Of a stretch of 64,000 nt of DNA, positions 19,204 through 34,492 are shown one piece after another. The position numbers and the translations under genes were made by a program. Source of the stretch: Variovorax terrae. GTDB taxonomy: Bacteria > Pseudomonadota > Gammaproteobacteria > Burkholderiales > Burkholderiaceae_C. Position 1 is the stretch's first letter. Each line of letters opens with the position of its first letter. Location of the stretch: positions 443,685 through 507,684 of the forward strand of contig NZ_JALGBI010000002.1 of NCBI RefSeq assembly GCF_022809125.1, given 5' to 3'. The notes under the pieces are model-generated. The model did not search any database and was not told the DNA's origin. It was given only the letters and a program-made list of their open reading frames with translations.

Positions 19204-20172
19204 GTGCACTTGATTATCACGGATGCGTGGCTTGCCAGGAGCCACGCCGTACACCTGAGCGGCACCAAACTGGTGCTGGCCGGCCTGGGCCTGTCGCTGG
19301 CGCTGATGATGGTGGCCGCCGGCCTGTACCACTGGGTCTTTCTCAAGGGCGCGCGCGAAGGCTGGCCCGTGATCGGCACCCTCGTCAAGCTCGTGGTGAA
19401 GGACGAATTCGAGCAGCGCGACCGCTTCATGCGCGAGAACCTTGACGTCATGGCGAAGAAGCTGGGCGAGATGCAGGCCAAGATGGTCCAGCTAGAAGCG
19501 CTGGGAGAGCGCGTCTCCGGGCTGGCGGGCGTGGTTCCCAGCGAGATCAAGCGGGTGCCCGGGCGCGGCGGCGCCCTGGTGTCGGGCCGGCCGCTCAGCA
19601 TGGAAGAGCTGCAGGCCACGCTGGCCGACCTGGAGCAGTTGACCGACCAGCGGGTCGATCTGATGACCGTGGTGGAGTCGCGCCTGTTCGACCAGAAGGT
19701 GCGCAAGATGATGGTGCCGACGCAAAAGCCCGTCTCGCTGGGGCAGCTGGGCTCGTCGTTCGGCTGGCGCATCGACCCGTTCACCGGCCGCTCGGCCCTG
19801 CACACCGGGCTGGATTTCCAGGCGGAACCCGGCACCTCGATCCTGGCGGCCGCCGGCGGCGTGGTGGCGACGCAGGAGTTCCACCCCGCCTACGGCAACA
19901 TGGTGGAGATCGACCACGGCAACGACCTGATCACTCGCTATGCCCATGCCTCGAAGGTCTGGGTCAAGAAGGGCGATCTCATCAAGCGCGGGCAGAAGAT
20001 CGCCGAAGTCGGCACCACGGGCCGCTCGACCGGCCCGCACCTGCATTTCGAGGTGCTGGTGCAGGGGGTTCCGCAGGACCCGCAGAAATTCCTGGCGGCC
20101 GGCGAGAACCTGCCGGCGCCGCAAATGGCCAGGGCGATGGCGCCCGCGCCGGCCGCGCCCGGGCAAAGGTAA
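19204..20172 (+). CDS. M23-family metallopeptidase (LytM domain, membrane-anchored)
   Basis: 322 residues starting at GTG. One N-terminal membrane helix (LVLAGLGLSLALMMVAAGLYHWVFL), a coiled-coil-prone region (about 60-180), then the LytM domain. Zinc ligands are in SALHTGLDF (H and D) and GPHLHFEV (HxH). Such proteins cleave or regulate cleavage of peptidoglycan cross-links. Encoded just before secA and divergently from dciA. Confidence 0.93.
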   Translation: MHLIITDAWLARSHAVHLSGTKLVLAGLGLSLALMMVAAGLYHWVFLKGAREGWPVIGTLVKLVVKDEFEQRDRFMRENLDVMAKKLGEMQAKMVQLEALGERVSGLAGVVPSEIKRVPGRGGALVSGRPLSMEELQATLADLEQLTDQRVDLMTVVESRLFDQKVRKMMVPTQKPVSLGQLGSSFGWRIDPFTGRSALHTGLDFQAEPGTSILAAAGGVVATQEFHPAYGNMVEIDHGNDLITRYAHASKVWVKKGDLIKRGQKIAEVGTTGRSTGPHLHFEVLVQGVPQDPQKFLAAGENLPAPQMARAMAPAPAAPGQR

Positions 20173-20301
20173 AATCAAAAGCTTGGCTGCAACAGCCCGG
20201 TGCCCTTGCATTGGTTTGCCTCAGCCTCATTTCCATCCGATAGATAAAGGATTGCGCTGCCCTGCCGGCCCCTGAGGGACTGGCAGTACGGTCTTGCTTT
20301 C

Positions 20302-23061
<2,760 letters not shown>

Positions 23062-23081
23062 GGCGGCCCCTGTGTTGCAAG

Positions 23082-23106
23082 ACGGGCTGCGGCCCGTTTT
23101 GCTTTT
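23082..23106 (+). terminator. Intrinsic terminator after secA
   Basis: ACGGGC and GCCCGT pair around TGCG, followed by TTTGCTTTT. Located 20 nt past the secA stop. Confidence 0.8.
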
Positions 23107-23153
23107 GGTTCGCCACTTTTTCGGATAATCGACCCAGTCTCTGAAAGCGCCCC

Positions 23154-24383
23154 ATGCCCGTCAACCTGTCCGCTCCCCGTTCCTCCGACCTCCATCCCGT
23201 GCCCGGCGTGCGCATCGGGGTGGCCGAGGCTGGCATCCGCAAGGCCAACCGCAAGGACCTGACCGTCGTGCTGATCGACGAGGGCGCCTCGGTGGCCGGC
23301 GTCTTCACGCAGAACCGCTTCTGCGCCGCACCGGTCCAGGTCTGCCGCGAACACCTGGCCCAGGGCCGCGGCATCCGCGCCATGGTGATCAACACCGGCA
23401 ATGCCAATGCCGGCACCGGCGAGGACGGACTGGTCCGCGCGCGCGCCACCTGCATTGCGCTGGCGCGCCGGCTGGAGCTGGCGCCCGAGCAGATCCTGCC
23501 ATTTTCCACCGGCGTGATCATGGAGCCGCTGCCGCATGAGCGCATCGAGGCCGGCCTGCCTGCGGCGCTGGCCGACGCGGCCGCCGACCACTGGCTGCGC
23601 GCGGCCGAAGGCATCATGACCACCGACACCGTGCCCAAGGCCTTCAGCGCGCAGGCCACCATCGGCGGCGCGACGGTGAGCATCACCGGCATCAGCAAGG
23701 GCGCCGGCATGATCCGCCCCAACATGGCCACCATGCTGGGCTTCATGGCCACGGACGCGCAGGTGGCCCCGGCGGTGATGCAGCAGCTGGCGAAGGAACT
23801 GGCCGACGGCTCGTTCAACCGCGTCACGGTGGACGGCGACACCTCCACCAACGACTCGTTCGTGGTGATCGCCACCAACCGGGCCCGCCATGCGCCTATC
23901 ACCTCGCTGGACAGCGCCGAGGGCCAGGCCCTGAAGGCCGCCATGCTGGCGATCGCGCGGCAGCTGGCGCAGGCCATCGTGCGCGACGGCGAGGGCGCCA
24001 CCAAGTTCATCGCGATCCAGGTCGAAGGCGGCGGGACCGGCGAAGAATGCCGCCAGGTGGCCTATGCCATCGCGCATTCGCCGCTGGTCAAGACGGCCTT
24101 CTTCGCCAGCGACCCGAACCTCGGCCGCATCCTGGCGGCCGTCGGCTATGCGGGCATCGCAGACCTGGACCAGACGAAGATCGACCTGTACCTGGACGAC
24201 GTGCGGGTCGCCGTGCAGGGCGGGCGCGACCCCGCGTACCGCGAGGAAGACGGCCAGCGCGTGATGAAGCAAAGCGAGATCACGGTGCGCGTGGCACTGG
24301 GCCGCGGCACGGCCGCCGACACGGTCTGGACCTGCGACCTCAGCCACGACTACGTGTCGATTAACGCGGATTACAGGTCTTGA
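23154..24383 (+). CDS. argJ: ArgJ, bifunctional glutamate N-acetyltransferase/amino-acid acetyltransferase
   Basis: 409 residues. Autocatalytic cleavage occurs before the Thr of [13 protein letters not shown], preceded by KGAGMIRP, making alpha and beta chains. The oxyanion region [22 protein letters not shown] and the C-terminus [13 protein letters not shown] (the usual INADYRS end) are intact. It transfers acetyl from N-acetylornithine to glutamate in cyclic arginine synthesis. A GATAAT box at 23125-23130 may drive it. Confidence 0.97.
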   Translation: MPVNLSAPRSSDLHPVPGVRIGVAEAGIRKANRKDLTVVLIDEGASVAGVFTQNRFCAAPVQVCREHLAQGRGIRAMVINTGNANAGTGEDGLVRARATCIALARRLELAPEQILPFSTGVIMEPLPHERIEAGLPAALADAAADHWLRAAEGIMTTDTVPKAFSAQATIGGATVSITGISKGAGMIRPNMATMLGFMATDAQVAPAVMQQLAKELADGSFNRVTVDGDTSTNDSFVVIATNRARHAPITSLDSAEGQALKAAMLAIARQLAQAIVRDGEGATKFIAIQVEGGGTGEECRQVAYAIAHSPLVKTAFFASDPNLGRILAAVGYAGIADLDQTKIDLYLDDVRVAVQGGRDPAYREEDGQRVMKQSEITVRVALGRGTAADTVWTCDLSHDYVSINADYRS

Positions 24384-24392
24384 CCACCCCCG

Positions 24393-24466
24393 ACGCGCCT
24401 GCGGCGCCTCCCCCTCAAAGGGGGCGCCACCAGCGGCCCGGCACAGCCGGTTCCGCGGTGGCCCCC
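24393..24466 (-). repeat. Short structured repeat, family B, copy 2
   Basis: Minus strand: CACCGCGGAACCGGCTGTG, CCGGGCCGCTGGTGG, then CGCCCCCTTTGAGGGGGAGGCG, a strong hairpin (the last block is split here as CGCCCCC, TTTGAG, GGGGGAGGCG). It shares block order with 9494-9562. It occupies most of the argJ to AAA-ATPase gap. Confidence 0.6.
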
Positions 24467-24480
24467 GAAAGTAGACGCTG

Positions 24481-25353
24481 ATGAACGAGAAATTTGAACA
24501 CCTGATCGAGCGCGCCGAACAGCTGATCCGCCGCATCGAATCGATCCTGCCGCAGCCGCTGTCGGCGCCCGACTGGCAGGCGTCCATCGCCTGGCGCTAC
24601 CGCAAGCGCTCGTCCGGCCACGGCGCGCTGGAGCCGGTGCGCCATGTGGCGGCGATGCGGCTGGACGACCTCAAGGAGATCGACGGCCAGAAGGAGAAGA
24701 TCCAGCGCAACACGCTGCAGTTCGTCGAGGGCAAACCCGCCAACAACGTGCTGCTGACGGGCGCGCGCGGCACCGGCAAGTCCTCGCTGATCAAGGCCTG
24801 CCTCAACGCCTACGCGCCCCGGGGCCTGCGCCTGATCGAGGTCGACAAGGACGACCTGATCGACCTGCCGGACATCGTGGACACCGTGTCCGCGCGCCCC
24901 GAGAAGTTCATCGTGTTCTGCGACGACCTGAGCTTCGAGGACGGCGAGCCCGGCTACAAGGCGCTCAAGTCCATCCTCGACGGCTCGGTGGCCGCGGCCA
25001 CGCCCAATGTGCTGATTTATGCCACCAGCAACCGGCGCCACCTGCTGCCCGAGCACATGAAGGACAACCTGACCTACACCACCTCCGCCGAGGGGGAAAT
25101 CCACCCGGGCGAGGTGGTGGAGGAAAAGATCTCGCTGTCCGAGCGCTTCGGCCTGTGGGTGAGTTTCTACCCGTTCAGCCAGGACGAGTACCTCACCATC
25201 GTCGCGCAATGGCTGTCGTCCTTCGGCGTCGCGGTGCCGGCGATCGAGGCGGCACGTGCCGAGGCCCTGGTCTGGGCGCTGGAGCGCGGCTCGCGCAGCG
25301 GCCGCGTGGCCTACCAGTTCGCGCGCGACTACGCAGGCACGCACGCGCGATGA
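24481..25353 (+). CDS. AAA+ ATPase, DUF815 family
   Basis: 290 residues. Walker A LLTGARGTGKSSLI, Walker B IVFCDDLSFE, sensor-1 region YATSNRRHLLPEHM. Alpha-helical N-terminus without a recognised enzymatic domain. This family is common next to Nudix genes in Betaproteobacteria; its role is not established. The stop overlaps the next start (ATGA), so the two are coupled. Confidence 0.88.
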   Translation: MNEKFEHLIERAEQLIRRIESILPQPLSAPDWQASIAWRYRKRSSGHGALEPVRHVAAMRLDDLKEIDGQKEKIQRNTLQFVEGKPANNVLLTGARGTGKSSLIKACLNAYAPRGLRLIEVDKDDLIDLPDIVDTVSARPEKFIVFCDDLSFEDGEPGYKALKSILDGSVAAATPNVLIYATSNRRHLLPEHMKDNLTYTTSAEGEIHPGEVVEEKISLSERFGLWVSFYPFSQDEYLTIVAQWLSSFGVAVPAIEAARAEALVWALERGSRSGRVAYQFARDYAGTHAR

Positions 25354-25844
25354 GGGCCGGCCCGAGCACCGCGGCAGCGCCTCTGGTGGCCGATGCCGAC
25401 CGCCCGCGCGAAGGCGGCCCGGACCGCCCCGTGACGGACGTGGCGGTGGGCGTGCTGGTGCGGGCCAATGGCGACTTCCTGCTGACCTCGCGCCCGCCTG
25501 GCAAGGTCTATGCGGGCTACTGGGAGTTTCCCGGCGGCAAGCTGGAGGTCGGCGAGACGGTCGAGCAAGCGCTGCGCCGCGAGCTGCATGAAGAGTTGGG
25601 CATCACCATCGGCGCCGCCCAGCCCTGGAAAGTGGAGTTGGTCGACTACCCCCATGCGCTGGTGCGGCTGAACTTCTGCAAGGTGTTCGAGTGGTCGGGC
25701 GAGCTGCAGATGCGCGAAGGCCAGACCTGTGCCTGGCAGGCGCTGCCGGTCGCGGTGGCGCCGGTGCTGCCGGGCACGGTGCCGGTGCTGCGCTGGTTCG
25801 CGCTAGAGCGGGCGTTCGAGGGTGCTACACATTCTGTAGCATGA
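25350..25844 (+). CDS. Nudix hydrolase, MutT/8-oxo-dGTP diphosphatase-like
   Basis: 164 residues. Full Nudix box: GGKLEVGETVEQALRRELHE followed by ELGI. The WEFPGGK and LSRPPGKVYAGY-like context fits MutT enzymes that hydrolyse oxidised nucleotides. About 35 extra polar residues precede the domain. The last codons (GATHSVA) are specified by the palindromic head of a family A repeat (25824 onward), so the natural C-terminus may have been altered by the repeat. Confidence 0.85.
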   Translation: MRAGPSTAAAPLVADADRPREGGPDRPVTDVAVGVLVRANGDFLLTSRPPGKVYAGYWEFPGGKLEVGETVEQALRRELHEELGITIGAAQPWKVELVDYPHALVRLNFCKVFEWSGELQMREGQTCAWQALPVAVAPVLPGTVPVLRWFALERAFEGATHSVA

Positions 25845-25885
25845 AATGACCGCGGGACGCGGACATCCGGCCATTTTTATTGAAT
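25824..25885 (+). repeat. Family A repeat, copy 4, overlapping the Nudix gene 3' end
   Basis: Head GCTACACATTCTGTAGC with a perfect 6-bp stem, then ATGACCGCGGG, GCGGACATCCGGCC and ATTTTTATTGAATT. It spans the Nudix stop codon and most of the gap to the convergent yacG. Confidence 0.85.
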
Positions 25886-26085
25886 TATTGGAGCGGAAGG
25901 CCGTTCGGCAGGTCTTCGGGCGGCGCCTCGCTGGGCACGCGGAAGTTTTCGCTGGCCCAGGCGCCGAGGTCGAGGTTCTTGCAGCGCTCCGAGCAGAACG
26001 GGCGGAAGCGGTTGCTGGGCGCGTAGACGCTGTCGCCGCTGCACTGGGGGCAGCGCACGATCTTGGGGGCGGCTTGCTCGGACAT
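25885..26085 (-). CDS. yacG: YacG, zinc-binding DNA gyrase inhibitor
   Basis: 66 residues from MSEQAAPK. Four zinc Cys: CPQC and CSERC. The [22 protein letters not shown] segment is diagnostic. In E. coli YacG binds GyrB and blocks DNA binding. An in-frame start 22 codons upstream lacks conservation and would run towards zapD, so it was rejected. Downstream of zapD and coaE, the usual cluster. Confidence 0.92.
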   Translation of the reverse strand: MSEQAAPKIVRCPQCSGDSVYAPSNRFRPFCSERCKNLDLGAWASENFRVPSEAPPEDLPNGLPLQ

Positions 26086-26111
26086 GGCGGCTCTCGGCAC
26101 GGAGGGCAGGT

Positions 26112-26891
26112 TCAGCACAGCGCCAGTTCGAAGGAGGCGTCGTTGCTGCACGGGTGCAGCCGCTCGTCGGCCTCGTGGCGCATCAGGCGTACCGATACCA
26201 TCAGCCGGTTGCCGCTGATCTCGGGAATCAGCCCGAGAGTGGGGTCGATGCGCAGGCGCAGTAGCTGGAAGCTGCGGCCCTGCGGCAGGTTCTGCTGGAA
26301 CTGGCCCGAGCTGGCCATGACTTTCTGCGGCGCGCCGGAGTCACGCAGCAGCTTGAGCAGCACATGCACGGACTCGGCCAGCGGCCCCAGGGAGCCGGCC
26401 CAGCGCTGCAGATCGGCGCGGCGGCTGGCGCCGTCGCGGTGCTGCCAGGCGTAGTAGGCCGGCAGGTCGAACTCGCAGGTGCCGCCGGGAATGCCGGCGC
26501 GGCTGCGGATGCCCATGAGCAGGTCGTTCTCGGTCAGCGACTGGCCGGCCTTGCCCGGCTGGCCGTTGAGCGCGGCGAAGCAGCCGTCGAGCTGGCTGAT
26601 CACCCCGTCGAGCACGCCCTCGGCGATCGCCGGGTTGCCGCGGTAGCCGTTGAGCACATGCTTCTGCTTTTCCAGATCCTTGAGCACGTCGGATTTGAGG
26701 TCGGCGCGGGCTGCGACATCCATGACCTCGAACATCGTGGTCAGCGCATAGTGGTGATCGAGCGGGTGGTCCCGCGGTACCAGCTCGCCGAGGCGGCGGA
26801 ACAGGTGCTCCAGGCGCAGGTAGGTACGGATTCGTTCGTTGAAGGGGTATTCGTACAGGATCACGCTGCTTGGTTCCAGTGGCCCAATCAT
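26112..26891 (-). CDS. zapD: ZapD, FtsZ-ring-associated cell division protein
   Basis: 259 residues. [25 protein letters not shown] opens the family, and [26 protein letters not shown] closes the beta domain. ZapD cross-links FtsZ filaments at the division site. The ATG at 26889-26891 overlaps the coaE stop (ATGA), fixing a start nine residues before the usual VILYEYP beginning; an internal GTG is possible. Confidence 0.95.
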   Translation of the reverse strand: MIGPLEPSSVILYEYPFNERIRTYLRLEHLFRRLGELVPRDHPLDHHYALTTMFEVMDVAARADLKSDVLKDLEKQKHVLNGYRGNPAIAEGVLDGVISQLDGCFAALNGQPGKAGQSLTENDLLMGIRSRAGIPGGTCEFDLPAYYAWQHRDGASRRADLQRWAGSLGPLAESVHVLLKLLRDSGAPQKVMASSGQFQQNLPQGRSFQLLRLRIDPTLGLIPEISGNRLMVSVRLMRHEADERLHPCSNDASFELALC

Positions 26892-27496
26892 AGCCCGAAG
26901 TATTGGGCGATCTGCCCCACCTCGGTACGCAAACTTGCGAATGAGAGGCCTTCGTTACAGATCACGGCATCGGCGGCCGCCAGCCGCTGGGCGCGGCCGG
27001 CCTGGGCCGCGATGATGCGCTCCACGGCATCGCGCGCCAGTGCGCTGCGCTCCATCACGCGGCGGATCTGGGTTTCCGGCTCGCAGTCCACCACCAGCAC
27101 GCGGTCGACCTGCTGCCGCCAGCGCCCGGATTCCACCAGCAGGGGCACGTCGAACACCAGGCAGCGATGGCCGGCCTGCAGCGCGGCCTCGGCCTGGCGC
27201 GCGGTTTCCCGCCCCACCAGCGGGTGGATGATGGCCTCCAGGCGGCGGCGGGCGGTGGCGTCGACGTAGGCCTGCTCGCGCATGCGGTCGCGGTCCATCG
27301 CGCCCTGCGCCGTGATGAAGTGGCTGCCGAACTCGGCCGCAATCGGCACGATGGCGCCGCCGCCCGCGGCCGTCACGCTGCGCGCAATCGCATCGGCATC
27401 GATCACGGCGGCGCCGAGCTCGGCCAGCATGCCGGCCACCGTGCTCTTGCCGCTGCCGATGCCGCCGGTCAACCCGAGCTTGAGGGCGGCCTTCAT
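26888..27496 (-). CDS. coaE: CoaE, dephospho-CoA kinase
   Basis: 202 residues. P-loop GLTGGIGSGKSTVA at the N-terminus, the CoA-domain segment ADAIARSVTAAGG, and VFDVPLLVESGRWRQQVDRVLVVDC. Phosphorylates dephospho-CoA, the last step of coenzyme A synthesis. Four nt downstream of pilD, as in many Proteobacteria with the pilBCD-coaE-zapD-yacG order. Confidence 0.97.
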   Translation of the reverse strand: MKAALKLGLTGGIGSGKSTVAGMLAELGAAVIDADAIARSVTAAGGGAIVPIAAEFGSHFITAQGAMDRDRMREQAYVDATARRRLEAIIHPLVGRETARQAEAALQAGHRCLVFDVPLLVESGRWRQQVDRVLVVDCEPETQIRRVMERSALARDAVERIIAAQAGRAQRLAAADAVICNEGLSFASLRTEVGQIAQYFGL

Positions 27497-27500
27497 GGCG

Positions 27501-28346
27501 CTACAGCCCGACCACCTGCAGGATCGAGGCCGGCCCGAAGACCATGGCCGTGAGGCCGGCCCCGGCGAGGAACGGGCCGAACGGCACGTAGCCGCCTTCG
27601 CGCAGCCCGCTGGAAAACTTGAGGGTGAGGCCGACGATGGCGCCGATCACCGAGGCCATGAGGATGATGGGCACCAGCGCGGGCCAGCCGAACCAGGCGC
27701 CCAGCGCGGCGAACAGCTTGAAGTCGCCATAGCCCATGCCCTCCTTGCCGGTCAGCAGCTTGAAGAGCCAGTACACCAGCCAGAGCGACAGGTAGCCCGC
27801 CACGGCGCCCCACAGGGCCGTGGACAGGGGTACCGGCGTCCACTGCAGTGCGGCGGCGATCAGGCCGGCCCACAGCAGCGGCAGGGTGATGTCGTCGGGC
27901 AACAGGGTGGTGTCCCAGTCGATGCAGGCCAGGGCCACCAGGGCGGCCGAGTAGCCGCACCAGGCCAGGGCCGCGGGGCTGAGGCCCCAGTGCCGCACGC
28001 AGAAGAAGAACAGCGCCCCGGTGGCCAGCTCCACCAGCGGATAGCGCAGGCCGATCGGCGTGCCGCACGCGGCGCATTTGCCGCGCAGCGCGAGGTAGCT
28101 GAGTAGCGGCACATTCTCGTACCAGCGGATGGCGTGGCCGCAGGCCTGGCAGCGCGAGCGCGGCACCATGAGGTTGAAAGGCTGCGCGTCGGCGGCAGCG
28201 GCCTGGCCCGAGAATTCGGCGCATTCGGCCGCCCACTGCCGCTCCATCATCTTGGGCAGCCGGTAGATCACCACGTTGAGGAAGCTGCCCACCAGCAGGC
28301 CCAGCACGCCGCCGAGGGCGGCGTCGAGCCACAGTTCCAGCGGCAT
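27501..28346 (-). CDS. pilD: PilD, type IV prepilin peptidase and N-methyltransferase
   Basis: 281 residues. Domain with two CxxC pairs (CQACGHAIRWYENVPLLSY and CAACGTP), then the aspartate-protease motifs IDWDTTLLPDD and GMGYGDFKLFAALG that hold the two catalytic Asp. Seven to eight membrane helices. It cleaves and N-methylates prepilins for type IV pili or type II secretion. The start overlaps the pilC stop by 1 nt. Confidence 0.96.
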   Translation of the reverse strand: MPLELWLDAALGGVLGLLVGSFLNVVIYRLPKMMERQWAAECAEFSGQAAAADAQPFNLMVPRSRCQACGHAIRWYENVPLLSYLALRGKCAACGTPIGLRYPLVELATGALFFFCVRHWGLSPAALAWCGYSAALVALACIDWDTTLLPDDITLPLLWAGLIAAALQWTPVPLSTALWGAVAGYLSLWLVYWLFKLLTGKEGMGYGDFKLFAALGAWFGWPALVPIILMASVIGAIVGLTLKFSSGLREGGYVPFGPFLAGAGLTAMVFGPASILQVVGL

Positions 28347-29563
28347 CAGACAACCTGGCCCAGCTTGAAGATCGGCAGGTACATCGACACCACGATGCCG
28401 CCGATCAGGGTGCCCAGGAAAACGATGATGATGGGCTCCATCAGGCTCGACAGGCCGGCGACCATGTCGTCGACCTCGGCCTCGTAGAAGTCGGCGGCCT
28501 TGCCGAGCATGTGGTCGATCGAGCCCGACTCCTCGCCGATGGCGCACATCTGCAGCACCATGGTCGGGAACAGGTTGGCGTTGCCCATGGCGGCCGTGAG
28601 GCTGGTGCCGGTGGAGACTTCCTGCTGGATCTTCTCGGTGGCCATCGAGTAGACGGAATTGCCCGAGGCGCCGCCCACGGAGTCGAGGGCTTCGACCAGC
28701 GGCACGCCGGCCGCGAACATGGTGGACAGCGTGCGCGTCCAGCGGGCGATGCACGACTTCTCGATCAGGGCGCCGAACACCGGCACCTTGAGCAGCAGGC
28801 GGTCCATGAACATCTGCATCTTCTCGTTGCGCTTCCAGGCCTGGAAGAAGAAGTACAGGCCGCCGCCGATGCCGCCGAAGATCAGCCACCAGTAGGCCAC
28901 GAAGAATTCGCTGATCGCGATCACGAACAGGGTGGGCGCGGGCAGGTCGGCGCCGAAGGAGCTGAACACCTGCTTGAACGCCGGGATCACGAAGATCATG
29001 ATCACGGCCACCACCACGAACGCCACCACCACGACCGAGATCGGGTACATCAGCGCCGACTTGATCTTGGACTTGATGGCCTCGGTCTTTTCCATGTAGA
29101 CCGCGAGGCGGTCCAGCAGCTGCTCCAGGATACCGGCGGCCTCGCCGGCCTCGACCAGGTTGCAGTACAGGTTGTCGAAGTACATCGGGTACTTGCGGAA
29201 CGCGGCGCTGAGCGAGGTGCCGGTCTCGACGTCGGTGCGGATGTCGTTGAGCAGCTTGGTGACGCTGGCGTTGGCGTTGCCGCGCCCCACGATGTCGAAG
29301 GCCTGCAGCAGCGGTACGCCGGCCTTCATCATGGTGGCGAGCTGGCGCGTGAAGATGGCCATGTCCTTCGGACGGATCTTCTTGCCCGAGCGCATGCGGC
29401 GCTTGCGGATCTTGGTGGGCAGCACGCCCTGGCGGCGCAGCGAGGCGGTGACCTGGTTTTCCCCGCCGGCGCGCAGCTCGCCGCGCACCACCTTGCCATT
29501 GCGGTCCTTGCCTTCCCACTCGAAGACGAATTCCTTGATGTCTCTAGACGCGGCTGTGGCCAT
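28346..29563 (-). CDS. pilC: PilC, type IV pilus inner-membrane platform protein
   Basis: 405 residues with two GspF domains. Conserved FTRQLATMMKAGVPLLQA and WTRTLSTMFAAGVPLVEALDSV, and GEESGSIDHMLGKAADFYE in the second repeat. Three membrane segments. It links the assembly ATPase PilB to the growing pilus. 35 nt after pilB. Confidence 0.97.
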   Translation of the reverse strand: MATAASRDIKEFVFEWEGKDRNGKVVRGELRAGGENQVTASLRRQGVLPTKIRKRRMRSGKKIRPKDMAIFTRQLATMMKAGVPLLQAFDIVGRGNANASVTKLLNDIRTDVETGTSLSAAFRKYPMYFDNLYCNLVEAGEAAGILEQLLDRLAVYMEKTEAIKSKIKSALMYPISVVVVAFVVVAVIMIFVIPAFKQVFSSFGADLPAPTLFVIAISEFFVAYWWLIFGGIGGGLYFFFQAWKRNEKMQMFMDRLLLKVPVFGALIEKSCIARWTRTLSTMFAAGVPLVEALDSVGGASGNSVYSMATEKIQQEVSTGTSLTAAMGNANLFPTMVLQMCAIGEESGSIDHMLGKAADFYEAEVDDMVAGLSSLMEPIIIVFLGTLIGGIVVSMYLPIFKLGQVV

Positions 29564-29598
29564 GATTCCCTCGGTTTGCTGCTGTTTGCAGCCTGCTG

Positions 29599-31335
<1,737 letters not shown>

Positions 31336-31456
31336 GTCCGGCAAATGTAAGCGAAGGGAGGGGGACTTCCCGATCATCGCCGATTGCCATGGCGCTGTAA
31401 ATCGCCAACCGTGCCCGCCGGGCCGCGGCCGGCGCCGCGCGTGAATCGAAAATGTC

Positions 31457-31533
31457 TGGTCGGGGTGAGAGGATTCGAACCTCCGGCCTCTACGTCCCGA
31501 ACGTAGCGCTCTACCAGGCTAAGCTACACCCCG
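31457..31533 (-). tRNA. tRNA-Pro (anticodon CGG)
   Basis: 77 nt on the minus strand. Acceptor CGGGGTG pairs with CACCCCG; anticodon arm CTACG-TTCGGGA-CGTAG gives CGG, which decodes CCG, the dominant proline codon in GC-rich DNA. T-loop TTCGAAT, discriminator A and encoded CCA. Confidence 0.97.
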
Positions 31534-31554
31534 TTTGCTGTTTGACGGAACGTC

Positions 31555-32550
31555 TCAGGAGCGACGTTCCAGCAGTTGAGCCGCCAATTGTAGCAAACCC
31601 TCGGCGTGTTGATTGGCGGGCAGCTTGCGCGCAGCTTCCACGGCGCGTTGCGCCTCGGCGGCCGCGGCCTGCCGCGTGACCTCCAGCGCCCCGGTGTCGC
31701 GCACGATGGCCACGATGTGATCGAGCTCTTCCACGGCGCCGGTTTCGATGGCGCGGCGGATCGTGGCGCACTGGCTGGCCGTGCCGCGTTGCATGGCGGC
31801 GATCAGGGGCAGCGTGGCCTTGCCTTCGCGCAGGTCGTCGCCGAGGTTCTTGCCCATCTCGCCGGCATCGCCGGCATAGTCGAGCACGTCGTCGATGACC
31901 TGGAAGGCCGTGCCCAGGGCCTGCCCGTAGTCGGCGCAGGCCTGCTCGATCTCGGGGCTGCTGCGCGCCAGCACGGCGCCGAGCCGGGCGCTGGCTTCGA
32001 ACAGCTTGGCCGTCTTGGAGCGGATCACGCGCAGGTAGCCCGCTTCGTCGAGCGAGGCATCGTGCATGTTCATCAGCTGCAGCACCTCGCCCTCGGCGAT
32101 CACGTTGGTGGCATCGGAGAGGATCTGCATGACGCGCATGTCCTGCGCGTCCACCATCATCTGGAAGGCGCGCGAGTACAGGAAGTCGCCCACCAGCACG
32201 CTGGCGGGGTTACCGAATGTTTCATTCGCTGTGGCGCGGCCGCGACGCAGCGTGGACTCGTCGACCACGTCATCGTGCAGCAGGGTGGCGGTGTGGATGA
32301 ACTCCACCACGGCCGCGAGGTTGTAGCGCTGGTCGCCGCGGTAGCCGAGGGCGCCGCACATCAGCAGCAGCAGGGCCGGGCGCAGGCGCTTGCCACCCGC
32401 CGAGATGATGTAGCGGGAGACCTGGCCGACCAGCGGCACGGCGGAATCGAGCCGCCGTGCAATGACCCCGTCGACCTCGCGCATGTCGTCAGCGATCAGG
32501 GCAAGGGCGGCAGCGGTACTGGAGGAGTTGACGGCCAAGGCAGGTAACAC
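31555..32550 (-). CDS. ispB: Polyprenyl (octaprenyl-type) diphosphate synthase
   Basis: 331 residues starting at GTG. First aspartate-rich motif [10 protein letters not shown], second [13 protein letters not shown], and GGKRLRP for IPP binding. Makes the ubiquinone side chain; chain length is inferred from family and synteny with rplU. Divergent from rplU. Confidence 0.93.
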   Translation of the reverse strand: MLPALAVNSSSTAAALALIADDMREVDGVIARRLDSAVPLVGQVSRYIISAGGKRLRPALLLLMCGALGYRGDQRYNLAAVVEFIHTATLLHDDVVDESTLRRGRATANETFGNPASVLVGDFLYSRAFQMMVDAQDMRVMQILSDATNVIAEGEVLQLMNMHDASLDEAGYLRVIRSKTAKLFEASARLGAVLARSSPEIEQACADYGQALGTAFQVIDDVLDYAGDAGEMGKNLGDDLREGKATLPLIAAMQRGTASQCATIRRAIETGAVEELDHIVAIVRDTGALEVTRQAAAAEAQRAVEAARKLPANQHAEGLLQLAAQLLERRS

Positions 32551-32642
32551 AAGTAAGTGCGGGGATTATAGGAAGGCCGCGCGGACCTTCCGGCGGCGCC
32601 TGGAACCGGCTGGGCGCGGGCGATGTTAGTGGATGCAAACCG

Positions 32643-32651
32643 TGCTATAAT
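32643..32651 (+). promoter_or_regulatory. Extended -10 promoter of rplU-rpmA
   Basis: TGCTATAAT, a perfect TATAAT with an upstream TG dinucleotide, 48 nt before the rplU ATG. No good -35 hexamer is seen, as expected for an extended -10 promoter. The roughly 40-nt leader may allow autogenous control but no known structure is recognised. Confidence 0.7.
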
Positions 32652-32699
32652 CTTTGGCTCTGTGGAAATCCGTCCGCAGAACTCATTCGAGAGGTCAAC

Positions 32700-33011
32700 A
32701 TGTACGCGGTCATAAAAACCGGCGGCAAACAATACCGTGTTGCTGCTGGCGAGAAAATTAAAGTAGAACAGATTGCTGCGGACGTAGGCCAGGAAATCGT
32801 GATCGACCAGGTTCTGGCTGTCGGAAACGGCACCGAGCTCAAGGTCGGCACCCCCCTGGTGTCCGGCGCAACTGTGAAAGCCACTGTGGTGGCGCACGGC
32901 AAGCACGACAAGGTTCGCATCTTCAAGATGCGCCGTCGCAAGCACTATCAGAAACGCCAGGGGCATCGTCAGCAGTTCACCGAGCTGCAGATCGCTTCTA
33001 TTGCTGCATAA
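32700..33011 (+). CDS. rplU: Ribosomal protein L21
   Basis: 103 residues, [25 protein letters not shown], ending in [28 protein letters not shown]. It binds 23S rRNA in the large subunit. GAGAGG precedes the ATG. Operon with rpmA, 12 nt apart. Confidence 0.99.
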   Translation: MYAVIKTGGKQYRVAAGEKIKVEQIAADVGQEIVIDQVLAVGNGTELKVGTPLVSGATVKATVVAHGKHDKVRIFKMRRRKHYQKRQGHRQQFTELQIASIAA

Positions 33012-33023
33012 GGAGCAACGGAA

Positions 33024-33281
33024 ATGGCACAGAAAAAAGGCGGCGGCTCTACGCGAAACGGGCGCGATTCCAAGCCCAAGATGCTCGGCGTGAAGGCTTT
33101 CGGCGGTGAACTGATCAGCGCCGGCTCCATCATCGTGCGCCAGCGCGGTACCAAGTTCCATCCCGGCACCAATGTCGGCGTGGGCAAGGACCACACCCTG
33201 TTCGCCCTGGTGGACGGCCACGTGTCGTTCGCCGTGAAGGGTGAGCAGAACAAGCACCTGGTCAGCGTGACCCCGGCATAA
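33024..33281 (+). CDS. rpmA: Ribosomal protein L27
   Basis: 85 residues starting [16 protein letters not shown], the processed-less N-terminus found in Proteobacteria that reaches the peptidyl transferase centre. Followed by a strong terminator. Confidence 0.99.
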   Translation: MAQKKGGGSTRNGRDSKPKMLGVKAFGGELISAGSIIVRQRGTKFHPGTNVGVGKDHTLFALVDGHVSFAVKGEQNKHLVSVTPA

Positions 33282-33302
33282 GGCATCAGGCTTTCCGGCA
33301 CG

Positions 33303-33333
33303 AAAGCCCTGCGTCGACGCGCAGGGCTTTTTT
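33303..33333 (+). terminator. Intrinsic terminator of rplU-rpmA
   Basis: Perfect 11-bp stem AAAGCCCTGCG/CGCAGGGCTTT around TCGACG with six T in the tail. Confidence 0.95.
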
Positions 33334-33349
33334 GTTTCATGCCCCCTAA

Positions 33350-34432
<1,083 letters not shown>

Positions 34433-34438
34433 CCGGTT

Positions 34439-34492
34439 GCTATCAAAACAATAGCTGACAACGTCCACTGCACCTGGACATCAAGCCAAAAT
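34439..34492 (+). repeat. Family A repeat, copy 5, abutting the proB start codon
   Basis: Head GCTATCAAAACAATAGC with a 5-bp stem, then CAACGTCCACTGCA, CCTGGACATCAAGCCAAAA. It occupies almost all of the obgE-proB gap and ends at the proB ATG, so no separate ribosome-binding site is present. Confidence 0.85.
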